64,000 bases of DNA from positions 124,001-188,000 of the forward strand of contig NZ_JAFEUP010000004.1 of assembly GCF_016901015.1 (NCBI RefSeq), in the 5' to 3' direction. The notes beneath the pieces are model-generated. The model made no database searches. It was not told where the DNA came from and saw only the letters and a list, made by a program, of their open reading frames with translations. Positions 43,998 through 52,966 of this stretch are shown in pieces. A program made the position numbers and the translations under genes. The first letter of the stretch is position 1, and every line of letters begins with the position of its first letter. This stretch comes from Zestomonas insulae (GTDB lineage Bacteria > Pseudomonadota > Gammaproteobacteria > Pseudomonadales > Pseudomonadaceae).

Positions 43998-46508
43998 TTA
44001 GGCGAGGATGCCCAGTGCCTTGGCCTGCATGATGGCCTGAGTACGGCGTTGGACGCCGAGCTTGGTGTTGATCTTCTTGGTGTGGGTTTTCACGGTGTTC
44101 AGCGAAATGAATAGGCGCGTGCCGACCTCGTCATTGGACAGGCCCTGCGCCAGCAGCTTGAGCACTTCCAGTTCACGCGCAGACAGCGGGCAACCGGTCG
44201 CGTCGCTCTTCTCGGCTCGCGTGCCGGGCAAGCTGCGCTCGATGGCCACCGGGGTTTGCGCCAGCCAGCTTTGCAGGCCCTGGGCGAGATCGGCGTTCAA
44301 GGCCGGCTGCTCCTGCGCCGAGCTATTGCGCAGCTCGATGGCCACCTTCTCCACCCAGGCGAGTGCCTTCTGTGCTTCGCGGGCGAGGCGCAGAAAGCGC
44401 ATCTGCTCGCAACTGCGGCGCAGCGCCTTGAGGCGCAGGCGACCTTCGCTAACCTGTCCCGTGGCGCACTCGGCCAGGGCCAGGTGGAATTCGTTGCGCT
44501 GCAGCAAGGACGGCGCATGCAGCGGTGCCAGACGCGCCGTCGCACCGCTCGATTGCTCGCCATTCCGACGCGCGATGTCGAGCACCTGCTGCCATTCGTT
44601 GTGCCGCGCGAGCAGACGCATGACGTGCAGGCGAAACGCACCCTGGTAGCACGCCTCCTCCACATTGGCGCAGTGCATCTGCCGTTCGGCCTCGGCGAGA
44701 TAGGCCCGCGCGCGCACCAGATCGCCACGCGCGGACGCGACCTCCACCAGGCCGAGGTAGCCGTGCAGGGCAAACGGATCGGCCGCCTCTCGTGCATGGC
44801 AGAGGCCGGCGAGCATCGCGCTTTCCCCGGCGACCAGCGCGCCGCGCAGAAACTCGAGTTCGCCCTGCAGCAGGTTCAAACGACCGAGTTGCAGGCTGTC
44901 GCGGCGCCCACCGTTTTCGACCAGGCTGCGCGACTCGTCGATCAACTCCGCAGCCGCCCCGAACTCGCCGGCCAGCAGCGCCTGGCGGATGCGGTCGCAA
45001 TTGAGCAGCACCTCGCTGGCCATGCAGCCCTGGCGGCGCGCCAGCTCGATGCCGGTCTCGAGCAACCGCCGCGCTTCATCGGCCTGGCCGGTGGCCATGG
45101 CGATACGTCCGAGCGTCGAGCAACACAGCAGGGTTGCCCGCCAGTCACTGTCGCGCAGCGTAGCCAGCGCCCCATGACAGTGCTCGCGTGCGACCCGCGC
45201 ATTACCGCGCATGCCTTCCACCGCGCCATACAGCGCCTGCCAGTGGGCGAGCAGACGACGATTGAGCTCCGCTGACGGTTGCGGCAGAAAATTACCCAGG
45301 CGTGCGAGGCAGGCCTGCGCCTCGTCCAGTCGCCAGCCCAGCAGCAAGGCGCGGGCGTTCTGGCAGATCAGCCGCGGGGTGCTTTCCAGCAAATCGGTCG
45401 GCAGTTTTTCGCGCCATTCGAGGAGCAGCTTGAGGTGATTGTCGGTCAGCAGCCAGTCGAGGCCGAGGCTGCGCATGTAGGCTGCCGCCACTTCCGGCTG
45501 GCCGGCGCGCAAGGCCAGTTCGATGGCCTCATCGACCTGGCCGTGGGCATTGAGTGCCCGACAGGCGCGCAGACGCAGTCGATTCAGCTCCGCGCCGCTC
45601 AAGCGACTCTGCAACGCCTGCGCAACCATCGGCAATGCGCGGTACCAGCCGGCTTGGCCGAGCGGTATGAACAGGCTTTGGCCATGCAGCAGGCGCAGGA
45701 ACAGTGCAGCACCCCCACCCTCCCACATCGCCTCGCAAACTTCGGCGGAGAACTTCGGCACATGCGCCAAGCTGAACAGCAAGGCAGCCTCCTCCTCGCC
45801 CAGGCGCGGCAACAGTTCGAACTCCAGGTACTCACGCAGCCACACTTCGGCCTCGTCGGGCTGCTGCTGGGCCAGCAACAGCCGGCTGCCGGCGCACCAG
45901 CCGAGACTGTGTTGCCAGTATTCATCACGCAGGGCAACGGGCAGGTGCGGGCTCAGCGCGTCGGCCAGGGCGTCGAATTCGTCACGGGTGAAGGCCAGTT
46001 GGCTGGTGCCGAGTTGCAGCAACTGGTCATCGAGCAACAGTCGCGGCAAGTTCCAATCCGGCCGCTGGCGGCTGCTGACCACCACTTGCAGCTGCGTGCC
46101 CGGCTTCATCAGCAGACGCTCGAGCCAATCGTCGAGATCGCTGCGCGCCTGCACGGGATAGTCGTCGAGGATCAGCCACAGCGGTTGGGCCTGGTGTTCC
46201 AGCACGCGCAGCGCCTGGCTGCGTTCGACACCCAGCTCCTCGGCGATCCGCACCGTGAACTCGGCGAGGTTCAATGGCTTGCCGTTCAAGCGCAGCCACA
46301 GGTGCCGCGGTGATGCCGCACAGTGCAGTGCTTCGGTAATCAGCAGGGTTTTGCCGAAGCCGGCCGGCCCGCAGAGCAGGCGCAGGCGTCGGGGGCTGTG
46401 CAGAAACAGTTCGACCAGGCGGCTACGTGGCAGGTGCGTGGAAGGCAGTTCGGGCAAACGCTGGAAGCCTTCGCCAGGAAGGACGAGGCTGGTGCTGAAA
46501 CTGGACAT
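43998..46508 (-). CDS. Second MalT/LAL-type LuxR transcriptional activator
   Basis: An 836-residue product starts at MSSFSTSL (46508); the frame is open 120 nt further upstream. It has P-loop GPAGFGKTLL, Walker B-like LWLILDDYPV, a long helical repeat middle and the C-terminal LuxR HTH (LSARELEVLKLLAQGLSNDEVGTRLF, NTVKTHTKKINTKLG). It is homologous to the convergent regulator but well diverged, so it likely senses another compound. It lies downstream of the DUF1329/DUF1302 genes on the same strand and is separated from them by a hairpin. Confidence 0.87.
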   Translation of the reverse strand: MSSFSTSLVLPGEGFQRLPELPSTHLPRSRLVELFLHSPRRLRLLCGPAGFGKTLLITEALHCAASPRHLWLRLNGKPLNLAEFTVRIAEELGVERSQALRVLEHQAQPLWLILDDYPVQARSDLDDWLERLLMKPGTQLQVVVSSRQRPDWNLPRLLLDDQLLQLGTSQLAFTRDEFDALADALSPHLPVALRDEYWQHSLGWCAGSRLLLAQQQPDEAEVWLREYLEFELLPRLGEEEAALLFSLAHVPKFSAEVCEAMWEGGGAALFLRLLHGQSLFIPLGQAGWYRALPMVAQALQSRLSGAELNRLRLRACRALNAHGQVDEAIELALRAGQPEVAAAYMRSLGLDWLLTDNHLKLLLEWREKLPTDLLESTPRLICQNARALLLGWRLDEAQACLARLGNFLPQPSAELNRRLLAHWQALYGAVEGMRGNARVAREHCHGALATLRDSDWRATLLCCSTLGRIAMATGQADEARRLLETGIELARRQGCMASEVLLNCDRIRQALLAGEFGAAAELIDESRSLVENGGRRDSLQLGRLNLLQGELEFLRGALVAGESAMLAGLCHAREAADPFALHGYLGLVEVASARGDLVRARAYLAEAERQMHCANVEEACYQGAFRLHVMRLLARHNEWQQVLDIARRNGEQSSGATARLAPLHAPSLLQRNEFHLALAECATGQVSEGRLRLKALRRSCEQMRFLRLAREAQKALAWVEKVAIELRNSSAQEQPALNADLAQGLQSWLAQTPVAIERSLPGTRAEKSDATGCPLSARELEVLKLLAQGLSNDEVGTRLFISLNTVKTHTKKINTKLGVQRRTQAIMQAKALGILA

Positions 46509-46626
46509 GGGGCACCCGCTGACCGGATTGTTGTAGGCCGAGAGAAGAACATCTGCGGCGTCAACTGGACAATCGGTCGTAGGGAGTAGCGGAGGGACTA
46601 CCTCCTGTGAGGGCGTCCCACCAAGC

Positions 46627-46656
46627 ACGCCACCGCCCTGGGCTGGGCGGTGGCGT
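46627..46656 (-). terminator. Terminator-like hairpin after DUF1329 gene
   Basis: A perfect 12-bp stem (46627-46638 with 46645-46656) with a 6-nt loop begins 8 bp after the DUF1329 stop codon. No T tract is seen. Confidence 0.55.
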
Positions 46657-46664
46657 GGTGCAGC

Positions 46665-48032
46665 TTAGCGAATCCCTGCGTTGCGCAGGGCCGCCGGGGT
46701 GAAGTCCGAAGCGTTGGGGGTCATCCCGTACTGGATGCCGCGCTTGGCCTCGTTGTTCATGCCCCAGACCAGGTAACGGCCGGCGATCAGGTCATACAGG
46801 CCAATCGCCGCGTACTGCGAGATACCCTGCTCGTATTCGTTGATCGAATAGCCTTCGCCGACCCGCCACAGCTGGCCACGACCGTCGTAGTGGTCAACTT
46901 CGCTGAGCTGCCAGCTGTCTTCGTCGAAGTACATGTCACGCTTGGCGTAGATGTGTCGCTCGCCGCTCTTCAGCGTGCCGACCACGTGCCAGACGCGGTG
47001 CAACTCGTAGCGCGCCAGGTCCTGGTTGATGTGCCCCGGCTTGATGATGTCGGCGTACTTCACCGACGGCGAGCCCAGCTTGTAGTTGTTGTAGGGGATG
47101 TACAGCTCCTGCTTGCCGACCAGCTTCCAGTCGTAGCGGTCCGGCGAACCGTTGTACATGTCGGCGTTGTCGGCGGTACGCATACCGTCTGCGGCGGTGC
47201 CCGGACCGTCGTAGGCTACCTGCGGGGCGCGGCGCACGCGGCGCTGACCGGCGTTGTAAACCCAGGCCATGCGCGGGTCCTTGAGCTGGTCGATGGTCTC
47301 GTGGACCAGCAGCACGTTACCGGCCATGCGCGCCGGCGCGGTGACCCGCTGCTTGTAGTAGAACAGCACGTTGTCGCCCTTGGCCTTGTCGACGCCCTGC
47401 ATCAGCTGCGGGTAGGCGACTTCATCCTCGGTCTCGACGATGGTGAACGAGCCGCCGGTCTGCGGCGCCGCCTGGGCGGTCAGACGGCTCTGGTTCTTGC
47501 CGCGATAGCGGGTCATGTGGTTCCACACCACTTCGACGCCGGTTTTCGGGAACGGGAACGGGTAGTAGCGCGAGGCGGCGAAGTTACCCAGGCCGTTGCC
47601 GTCGTTGATCAGCTCGGCGGTCACCGCGCTTTTCTTGGCTGCCTCGTAGATTTCCTGCGGTGCAGCGGCGGTGCGCTGGGTCTTGTACACCGGGATCTTG
47701 TAGCTGCTGGCGTAGCGCTTGAACATCGCCAGCTGGCCGGGGGTGAGCTTGTCCTTGTACTGCTCGGCGTTGGCCGCGGTGATCACGAACAGCGGCTTCT
47801 CGCCAGCGAACGGATCGCCCAGGAAACCATTGCTGACCGGTGCCGCACCCGGCTCCAGACCACCGGTCCAGGCCGGGATGCTGCCGTCGGCGTTGCCGTC
47901 TTTCTGGCCACCCAATGGCGTCAGGCTGGTGCCGAGCTGGGCGGCTTCCTGCGGAGAGACCGCCGCCATCACGCTGCTGGCCAACAGAGACAGCGCCAGG
48001 GCGCCGATATGCATCATTGTTGTTGTTTTCAT
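46665..48032 (-). CDS. DUF1329 outer-membrane/periplasmic protein
   Basis: A 455-residue product has a Sec signal (MKTTTMMHIGALALSLLASS, cut likely after VMA). It is a DUF1329 family member, related to LolB-like lipoprotein-sorting folds (PAWTGG near residue 55, LYDLIAGRYLVWGMNNEAKRG near the end). DUF1329 genes nearly always sit beside DUF1302 genes in Pseudomonas clusters that degrade hydrophobic compounds, and the pair is thought to move such compounds across the outer membrane; the exact function is unknown. It follows the DUF1302 gene by 25 bp. A CA motif overlaps codons 2-5. Confidence 0.87.
   Translation of the reverse strand: MKTTTMMHIGALALSLLASSVMAAVSPQEAAQLGTSLTPLGGQKDGNADGSIPAWTGGLEPGAAPVSNGFLGDPFAGEKPLFVITAANAEQYKDKLTPGQLAMFKRYASSYKIPVYKTQRTAAAPQEIYEAAKKSAVTAELINDGNGLGNFAASRYYPFPFPKTGVEVVWNHMTRYRGKNQSRLTAQAAPQTGGSFTIVETEDEVAYPQLMQGVDKAKGDNVLFYYKQRVTAPARMAGNVLLVHETIDQLKDPRMAWVYNAGQRRVRRAPQVAYDGPGTAADGMRTADNADMYNGSPDRYDWKLVGKQELYIPYNNYKLGSPSVKYADIIKPGHINQDLARYELHRVWHVVGTLKSGERHIYAKRDMYFDEDSWQLSEVDHYDGRGQLWRVGEGYSINEYEQGISQYAAIGLYDLIAGRYLVWGMNNEAKRGIQYGMTPNASDFTPAALRNAGIR
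48017..48027 (-). promoter_or_regulatory. Hfq/Crc (CA) motif at DUF1329 start
   Basis: The minus strand reads AACAACAACAA, within codons 2-6 directly after the ATG. It contains AAnAAnAA twice in overlapping register. Confidence 0.55.
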
Positions 48033-48057
48033 GCTGTAGTTCCTTGCCTGTTTGCCG

Positions 48058-50001
48058 TCAGAAGTTCACGCCAAAGCTGAGTGCCACGAAGTCACGATCG
48101 GTGTTGACGGCGAAGTCGCCGCCAAAGAAGTCGGTGTAACTGAGGCTGGCGGTGTAGGTGTTGGCGTATTCGGCATCCAGGCCAATGCTGATGGCCTTGC
48201 TGCCTTCTTCGAAGTTCGGGCCACGGCCGTCGACGTCATGCGACCAGGCCAGGCTGGGCGACAGGTTGATACCGGCGATCACGTTGCTGTAGTTGAGGAT
48301 GGCGCGACCGCGGTAACCCCACGAACTGCTGGTGTAGTAGCCCTTGTCGTTGCACTCCTGCGCCGGGTTGCTGGCATTCGGCAGGCCGACGCTGGTGCCC
48401 ACGCAAGCGTTCGAGTTGACGGTAGCGCCACCAGGACCGGAATCGATCATCTGGCCACCACCGAAGATCGGGCTACGGCCGAAACGGATGTCCGTGCCAT
48501 TGGTATCGCCCAAGCCACTGATGCGGTTGTAACCCACCTCGCCCACCAGGGTCAGGCGGCTGGCACCCATAATCTGGTCGATGAACTTGGTCGCGCTCAG
48601 CTGCGTCTGGAAGACCGGCATGCGCTTGTAGCCTGCCACGTAGTTGCCCGCACCCGGCGTAGCGCCGCCACCTGCGAAGACGGGCGAGATGAACGCGGCT
48701 CCGCCGTTTACCCGCCCAGGCTGAGTAATGGCAGCGAAGTTCAGGTCGGCGGTGTTGATCTGCAGCGGCATGTTCGGCCGGTAGCTCATCTCGCCACCCA
48801 GTGCGACGCCTTCCAGGTTGGTGGCGAAGCTCAGACCGTAGAGGCGAACGTCTTCCGGATATTCCCAGAAGTAGCGCGCGGTGGTGACCCGGGTGAGCTG
48901 GTTCGCGGCGGCCGCGACAGCGTTACCGCCACCGTTGGAGAAGGCGGTCGTGGTCTGGTTGAAGCTGAGGTTCGGGTTGCGGCTGTGGTAGTTCAATGCG
49001 TAGGCGCCGAACTCGGTGTCGTTCAGCTCCGGCACGAACCAGCGCAGGGCCACGCCGAACTGGCCGCCATCGCGGGCATCCTTGTCCTTGAGGCGCGGCA
49101 TATAGACGCTGCTTGTCCCGGCCAGCGCCCCGGCGACGCTGTTTGTGGACTCACCAGGCGCCAGGTCCGGACCGGCGAACACCAGGCGATCGTTGCAGCC
49201 TTGCTGCAGCGGATCAGCCCCGGCGAAGAACGTGCCGCAGTTGTCAGTGACGGTGGCTTCCCACTCGATTTGATAGAAGGCTTCGGCACTGACGTTTTCG
49301 CTGAAGTTCTGCGACATGTAGAACATGTTGACCGGGATCAGGCCTTCTTTGACCTCCGAACCCGGGCGGCGCAGGGCCGCGACGTCCAACGGGTTGATCG
49401 AGTTGATGCTGTTCTGGATGAAGGTGCTTTCACCCCAGCTCACCACCTGCTTACCGACGCGCACGCTGCCTGGCAGCTCGCCGATGCTGTAGTTGTGATA
49501 GACGAAGGCATCGAGCAACTGGGTGCCCGAAGACTTGGCGGCGCGATCGCGACCGCTGTCGTCGATGTCGTAGAACAGGCGATGTTCGTCCTTCAGTTCG
49601 AAGTCGTACCAGTACTTGCCGCGCATGAATGCACCGCTGTCGCCGTACTTCAGTTCGAGGTCATGGATGCCCTTGAAGATCTTCGAGAAGGTTTCACCTT
49701 TCTTGAAGTTCACGCGACCGTCGTCGGCGGTGCGGGAGGCTGCCTTGCCCTTGCCGTTCGCCGTGGTCCCGGTGGCGCTCGGCCCGGAGCCATTGCCAAA
49801 TGCCGGGTTGAAGTTGGACACGAAGTCAGGATCAGCTGCGCGGGTCGACCAGCTGGCGCCCACCGACAGCGATGAGTCGAACTGCCCTTCTATCTCCCCG
49901 ATGTTGAACGAAACGGCCTGTGCCTGAGAGGCCACCACCAGGGTGACGGCCATCGCCAGAGCATGCGGTCGAAATTGCCCGCGCATTGTTGTTGTTGGCA
50001 T
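48058..50001 (-). CDS. DUF1302 outer-membrane beta-barrel protein
   Basis: A 647-residue product has a signal peptide ending AQA (about residue 29), many amphipathic strands and a C-terminal FVALSFGVNF; a terminal Phe is the usual mark of Bam-inserted barrels. It belongs to DUF1302, found beside DUF1329 in clusters for steroids and other hydrophobic substrates. It probably forms the uptake channel or surface receptor for the substrate of this island. The start at 50001 has GGAG 10 nt upstream; an in-frame ATG at 49985 is an alternative. The 225-bp upstream gap holds several inverted repeats. Confidence 0.87.
   Translation of the reverse strand: MPTTTMRGQFRPHALAMAVTLVVASQAQAVSFNIGEIEGQFDSSLSVGASWSTRAADPDFVSNFNPAFGNGSGPSATGTTANGKGKAASRTADDGRVNFKKGETFSKIFKGIHDLELKYGDSGAFMRGKYWYDFELKDEHRLFYDIDDSGRDRAAKSSGTQLLDAFVYHNYSIGELPGSVRVGKQVVSWGESTFIQNSINSINPLDVAALRRPGSEVKEGLIPVNMFYMSQNFSENVSAEAFYQIEWEATVTDNCGTFFAGADPLQQGCNDRLVFAGPDLAPGESTNSVAGALAGTSSVYMPRLKDKDARDGGQFGVALRWFVPELNDTEFGAYALNYHSRNPNLSFNQTTTAFSNGGGNAVAAAANQLTRVTTARYFWEYPEDVRLYGLSFATNLEGVALGGEMSYRPNMPLQINTADLNFAAITQPGRVNGGAAFISPVFAGGGATPGAGNYVAGYKRMPVFQTQLSATKFIDQIMGASRLTLVGEVGYNRISGLGDTNGTDIRFGRSPIFGGGQMIDSGPGGATVNSNACVGTSVGLPNASNPAQECNDKGYYTSSSWGYRGRAILNYSNVIAGINLSPSLAWSHDVDGRGPNFEEGSKAISIGLDAEYANTYTASLSYTDFFGGDFAVNTDRDFVALSFGVNF
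49986..49996 (-). promoter_or_regulatory. Hfq/Crc (CA) motif at DUF1302 start
   Basis: The minus strand reads AACAACAACAA in codons 2-5 of the DUF1302 gene. It matches AAnAAnAA twice in overlapping register. Confidence 0.55.
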
Positions 50002-50080
50002 GCGGTACTTACTCCATCAGATGTTCGATTGGAGAGCGCATGCTATTCAGCTGGTCCGGCGCCAAATAGCGCCTTCTCGT

Positions 50081-50109
50081 GTGATTTGCAGCATCACCTC
50101 ATAGGGTGA
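50081..50109. promoter_or_regulatory. Nested inverted repeats upstream of DUF1302 gene
   Basis: GTGAT (50081-50085) pairs with ATCAC (50093-50097), and TCACC (50094-50098) pairs with GGTGA (50105-50109). Three half-sites thus alternate 80-108 bp upstream of the start. The spacing does not fit a Vfr/CRP site. A GGCGC-N6-GCGCC dyad lies nearby at 50058-50073. Confidence 0.3.
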
Positions 50110-50226
50110 CTACCACGCTACGGCATTGAATTTAATACGATTTTTACAGTAAGTCGCCTCTGCGATGGCGATCACCTGGGTGAGTAGTGCCGCGCTATCC
50201 GGCCTCGAGTCAGCCCGTCACGACGC

Positions 50227-50991
50227 TCACAGGCCCTCGCCGAGCAGTTTGAGGTACTGCGGGCTCTCGGAAATGCTGTTGTGCCCCACGTCGGGGATCA
50301 CCCGCAGCGTCGCCACGCCCGTCGCGAAGTGCCGATATAGACGCTCGGTGCTGGCACGCGGGATCACCTCGTCGTGCTCCGCGGCAATCAGTAACGTCGG
50401 TACGCGGATGTGTGTGGCGTAACGCCACGACTCGAATCGGTCGCGCAGCAGCCAACGCACCGGGAAATAGGGGAACTGCTGCTGAGCCAGTTCCAGCACG
50501 CTGCTGTAGGGCGTCACCAGGACCAGCCGCGCCGCCGGCCGCTCGCTGGCCAGATGCACCGCAACGCCCGAGCCCAGGCTGCGCCCGACCAGCGTGACCT
50601 CCCGGTGGCTGGCGTACACCTGGTCGAACAGTGCCTGTGCATCGCGCTGAATCGCCGCTTCCGACGGCGCACCGGCGCTGCCACCAAAGCCCCGATAGTG
50701 CAGCAGGTAGATGGCGTGATCCGGAAAGGCCAGGGCGAACGACGGCAGGTTGTAGGTCGCGTCTTCGGCATTACCACCGAAGTAGATCAGCGCCTTCGGC
50801 CCCGCATGCGGCCGGCTGGAGACCAGCACCTCCACGCCGTCCACCGAGAGTTTGAGCAGCGTGGCGGGCACCGTTTCCGCGCGCGGCTGGGGGAAATAAA
50901 TCAGCGAGCGCTGGAATACGAACAGCACGAGGCAGGCGGCCAGGTACAGGGCGGCCATGACAACGAGGAAATACACCCAGGTGCGCAACAT
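50227..50991 (-). CDS. Membrane-anchored alpha/beta hydrolase (Bem46/ABHD-like)
   Basis: A 254-residue product has one N-terminal membrane segment (residues 4-26) and an alpha/beta-hydrolase domain: oxyanion FGGNAED (71-77), nucleophile elbow GRSLGSG with Ser138, acid in AAEHDEVIP and His in VGHNSISES. This matches the Bem46/ABHD13 group of serine hydrolases, whose substrates are mostly unknown. The active site would face the periplasm or cytosol depending on topology. It is a single gene flanked by long gaps and shows no link to the catabolic island. Confidence 0.85.
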   Translation of the reverse strand: MLRTWVYFLVVMAALYLAACLVLFVFQRSLIYFPQPRAETVPATLLKLSVDGVEVLVSSRPHAGPKALIYFGGNAEDATYNLPSFALAFPDHAIYLLHYRGFGGSAGAPSEAAIQRDAQALFDQVYASHREVTLVGRSLGSGVAVHLASERPAARLVLVTPYSSVLELAQQQFPYFPVRWLLRDRFESWRYATHIRVPTLLIAAEHDEVIPRASTERLYRHFATGVATLRVIPDVGHNSISESPQYLKLLGEGL

Positions 50992-51178
50992 TCGGCGAGC
51001 TGCCCTGCAGCGATCGATGCACTAGTGACCCGCAAAACGCTAGTGAAGTGTCGCTCACCTGTCCACGCCCCGCGTCTCGCCGATCAATTGCCTGCAACTG
51101 CTGCGCCTTTCACGTAGTTTTCACAAACGAGCGCGCAAGCTGAAGGCCATTGCTCCAAGTCAGTGATGTGCTCCCTTT

Positions 51179-51208
51179 TGCCCTGCCCCTCGCAGGGCAT
51201 TTTGTTTT
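51179..51208 (+). terminator. Intrinsic terminator without an upstream gene
   Basis: TGCCCTG (51179-51185) pairs with CAGGGCA (51193-51199) around a 7-nt loop and is followed by TTTTGTTTT. It points to the plus strand, where no coding gene lies upstream; the nearest gene to the left is divergent. It therefore ends either a small RNA from 50992-51178 or a leader transcript of the YedK-type gene at 51251. Confidence 0.7.
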
Positions 51209-51250
51209 CTGAACTAATCTTTCCATTCGACCTGCTACCGGGGAGAGGCC

Positions 51251-51934
51251 ATGTGCGGTCGCTACGTAAGCCCAGACGAAGCAGCCATGGAACGCTACTG
51301 GCACATCGGCGCGCGGCATTCGGGGCGCTGGATTCGGCAGTGTTTCAACGTGGCACCGACCACCACGGTGCCAATCGTGCGCAACCTGGCTGGTGAGATC
51401 GAGGTGGTGCCCGCGCGCTGGGGCTTGATCCCCGGCTGGTGGAAAGATCCGCGCCCACCGGGCATGAGTTTCGTCGCACGCAGCGAAGATGCCGCCAACA
51501 AACCACTGTGGCGCCAGAGCTATCGCACCCAACGCTGCCTGCTGCCCGCGCAGGGCTGGTACGAATGGTGTGCGCATGAGCAGACCGTGACCTCCAGCGG
51601 CCGCAAGACCAACCAGCCTTATTACCTGCATGCCGCCAACGACGCGCTGATTGCCATCGCCGGACTGTGGGCGAGCTGGCGCGATCCGGACGGCCAGGAA
51701 GTCGTGTCCTGCGCCCTGCTCACCCGGGAAGCCGTGCCGTCGATCCACGCGATTCACCCGCGCATGCCGGTGGTGCTCGCCCCGCATCAGTTCGAGCGGT
51801 GGCTGGCGGACGACCAGCCGCCCGCCACCCTGGACGCCCTGCTGCACGACACGCGCGAGGATTTTGTCGGCCATGCGGTGAGCACGCGGGTGAACAACAC
51901 CCACAACGACGGTCCTGAGTTGCTGGACGAGTAA
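51251..51934 (+). CDS. yedK: YedK/HMCES abasic-site crosslink protein (SRAP family)
   Basis: A 227-residue SRAP-domain protein (also annotated SOS response-associated peptidase). Cys2 directly after Met is the residue that links covalently to abasic DNA. The remaining active-site residues are present: FNVAPT (Asn33), GWYEW (Glu105) and HPRMPV (His169). The protein shields abasic sites in single-stranded DNA. The ATG is preceded by GGGGAGAGG. A terminator 43 bp upstream of the start suggests leader control or a separate small RNA. The symbol is used by homology. Confidence 0.9.
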   Translation: MCGRYVSPDEAAMERYWHIGARHSGRWIRQCFNVAPTTTVPIVRNLAGEIEVVPARWGLIPGWWKDPRPPGMSFVARSEDAANKPLWRQSYRTQRCLLPAQGWYEWCAHEQTVTSSGRKTNQPYYLHAANDALIAIAGLWASWRDPDGQEVVSCALLTREAVPSIHAIHPRMPVVLAPHQFERWLADDQPPATLDALLHDTREDFVGHAVSTRVNNTHNDGPELLDE

Positions 51935-52007
51935 GCGCTCGTATCACGCCCACCCTGCGAGATGCGCTATAACCCCGACCTCAATCATTTCGGGCAAGGA
52001 CGTGGAA

Positions 52008-52214
52008 ATGGCTTTCGACTGGCACTGCGACCCGATCACCCGCGGCACCCCGGTGCTGCCGAGCTACAAGAACACCCAGAACGTGCGGCGCTTCCTGACC
52101 GCGGAGTGCGGCGCCGATTTCCGTTTCGATCGGGACTTCATGGCCTGGATACGCAACGACGTGGCCAAGACCATGGGTGACGTGGCGGATGAGTGGATTC
52201 GCCGCAAGCGCTAA
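52008..52214 (+). CDS. DUF6434 small protein
   Basis: This 68-residue protein has the DUF6434 pattern: FDWHCDPITRGTPVLPSYKNTQNVRRF, then FDRDFMAWIRND. The ATG at 52008 is chosen because AAGGA (51996-52000) lies 7 nt upstream; the GTG at 52002 is an alternative. DUF6434 domains are sometimes fused to SAP DNA-binding motifs in other bacteria, but the function is unknown. The last 4 bp overlap the end of the convergent cell-wall hydrolase gene. Confidence 0.82.
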   Translation: MAFDWHCDPITRGTPVLPSYKNTQNVRRFLTAECGADFRFDRDFMAWIRNDVAKTMGDVADEWIRRKR

Positions 52215-52831
52215 TGCGCATCCCCGCCACGCGGCTTGTAGAAACGGAATTTTCCGGTCTCGGCGGTCTTGATGTACTCCGCCGCCCAGCTGGGGGAGAC
52301 TTTGCGGTCGTGGAAATACAGCGCACCGCGGCTGCGGTCCTTGAGCTGCTGATTTAGCGCCTTGCGGGCGATTTCCTTGGCCGCCACGTACTGCTCATCT
52401 TCCACCACCTGGTCCGAACGGCCGTCACACCACCAAGAGAACTGGCAGGCGCCCTGCTCCGAGCCCTGTTTGACTACCCCACACACCGTATCGGGAAAGC
52501 CTTCGTGGCCCAGGCGGTTCATCACCACGCTGGCGACCGCTTCCATATCGGCCGTTGAACTGCCTTTAGCTTCCCAATAGATGCTGCGCGCCAGGCAGGT
52601 GATGGCATCGTCGAGCGCGGCGGCGCCGGCCGGGTCGACTTTCTGCACTTCGGTTTTGGTAATGGCTTCGGCTGTCGGCAACGGTGCCTCGCTGCCCTTC
52701 TCCGCGGCTTTGTCTTCGAGCACTTCGGCTTTCTCTTCTACGGCGGCGGCGGTGGCAGCTGGCTCCGCGCCAAGGGCCGGCGCGCCGAGCAGCACGATGG
52801 CCAGGCTGGTTGCTATCGCGAGGAGGCGCAT
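52211..52831 (-). CDS. SleB-type cell-wall hydrolase (lytic transglycosylase)
   Basis: A 206-residue exported protein starts at MRLLAIAT (52831), with a signal peptide to about residue 21. An Ala/Glu-rich linker (about 25-65) leads to a SleB/CwlJ hydrolase domain: ARSIYWEAKG with the catalytic Glu87, VVMNRLGHEGFPDTVCGVV, QFSWWCDG and GALYFHDRKVSPSWA. These enzymes cut peptidoglycan glycan strands; in non-sporulating Pseudomonas they serve in wall remodelling. A longer start at 52906 is possible but would bury the signal peptide. Confidence 0.86.
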   Translation of the reverse strand: MRLLAIATSLAIVLLGAPALGAEPAATAAAVEEKAEVLEDKAAEKGSEAPLPTAEAITKTEVQKVDPAGAAALDDAITCLARSIYWEAKGSSTADMEAVASVVMNRLGHEGFPDTVCGVVKQGSEQGACQFSWWCDGRSDQVVEDEQYVAAKEIARKALNQQLKDRSRGALYFHDRKVSPSWAAEYIKTAETGKFRFYKPRGGDAH

Positions 52832-52966
52832 GGTCGAACCCTCTGACGTAAGCCAATCGGACTCCACCTCCGCACTACGCCCACCACCTCGCGAAGGTGG
52901 CTTCAAGCGTAGCTGCTTTGCGCCATCAACTCCTCCCAGCCGCTGCGGCTGTCGTGCGGCGCCGCC

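Noticed and set aside
50080..50097. Possible Vfr/CRP site (TGTGA ... TCAC)
   Set aside because: The half-sites are 9 bp apart instead of 6, and the flanking bases do not match the consensus.
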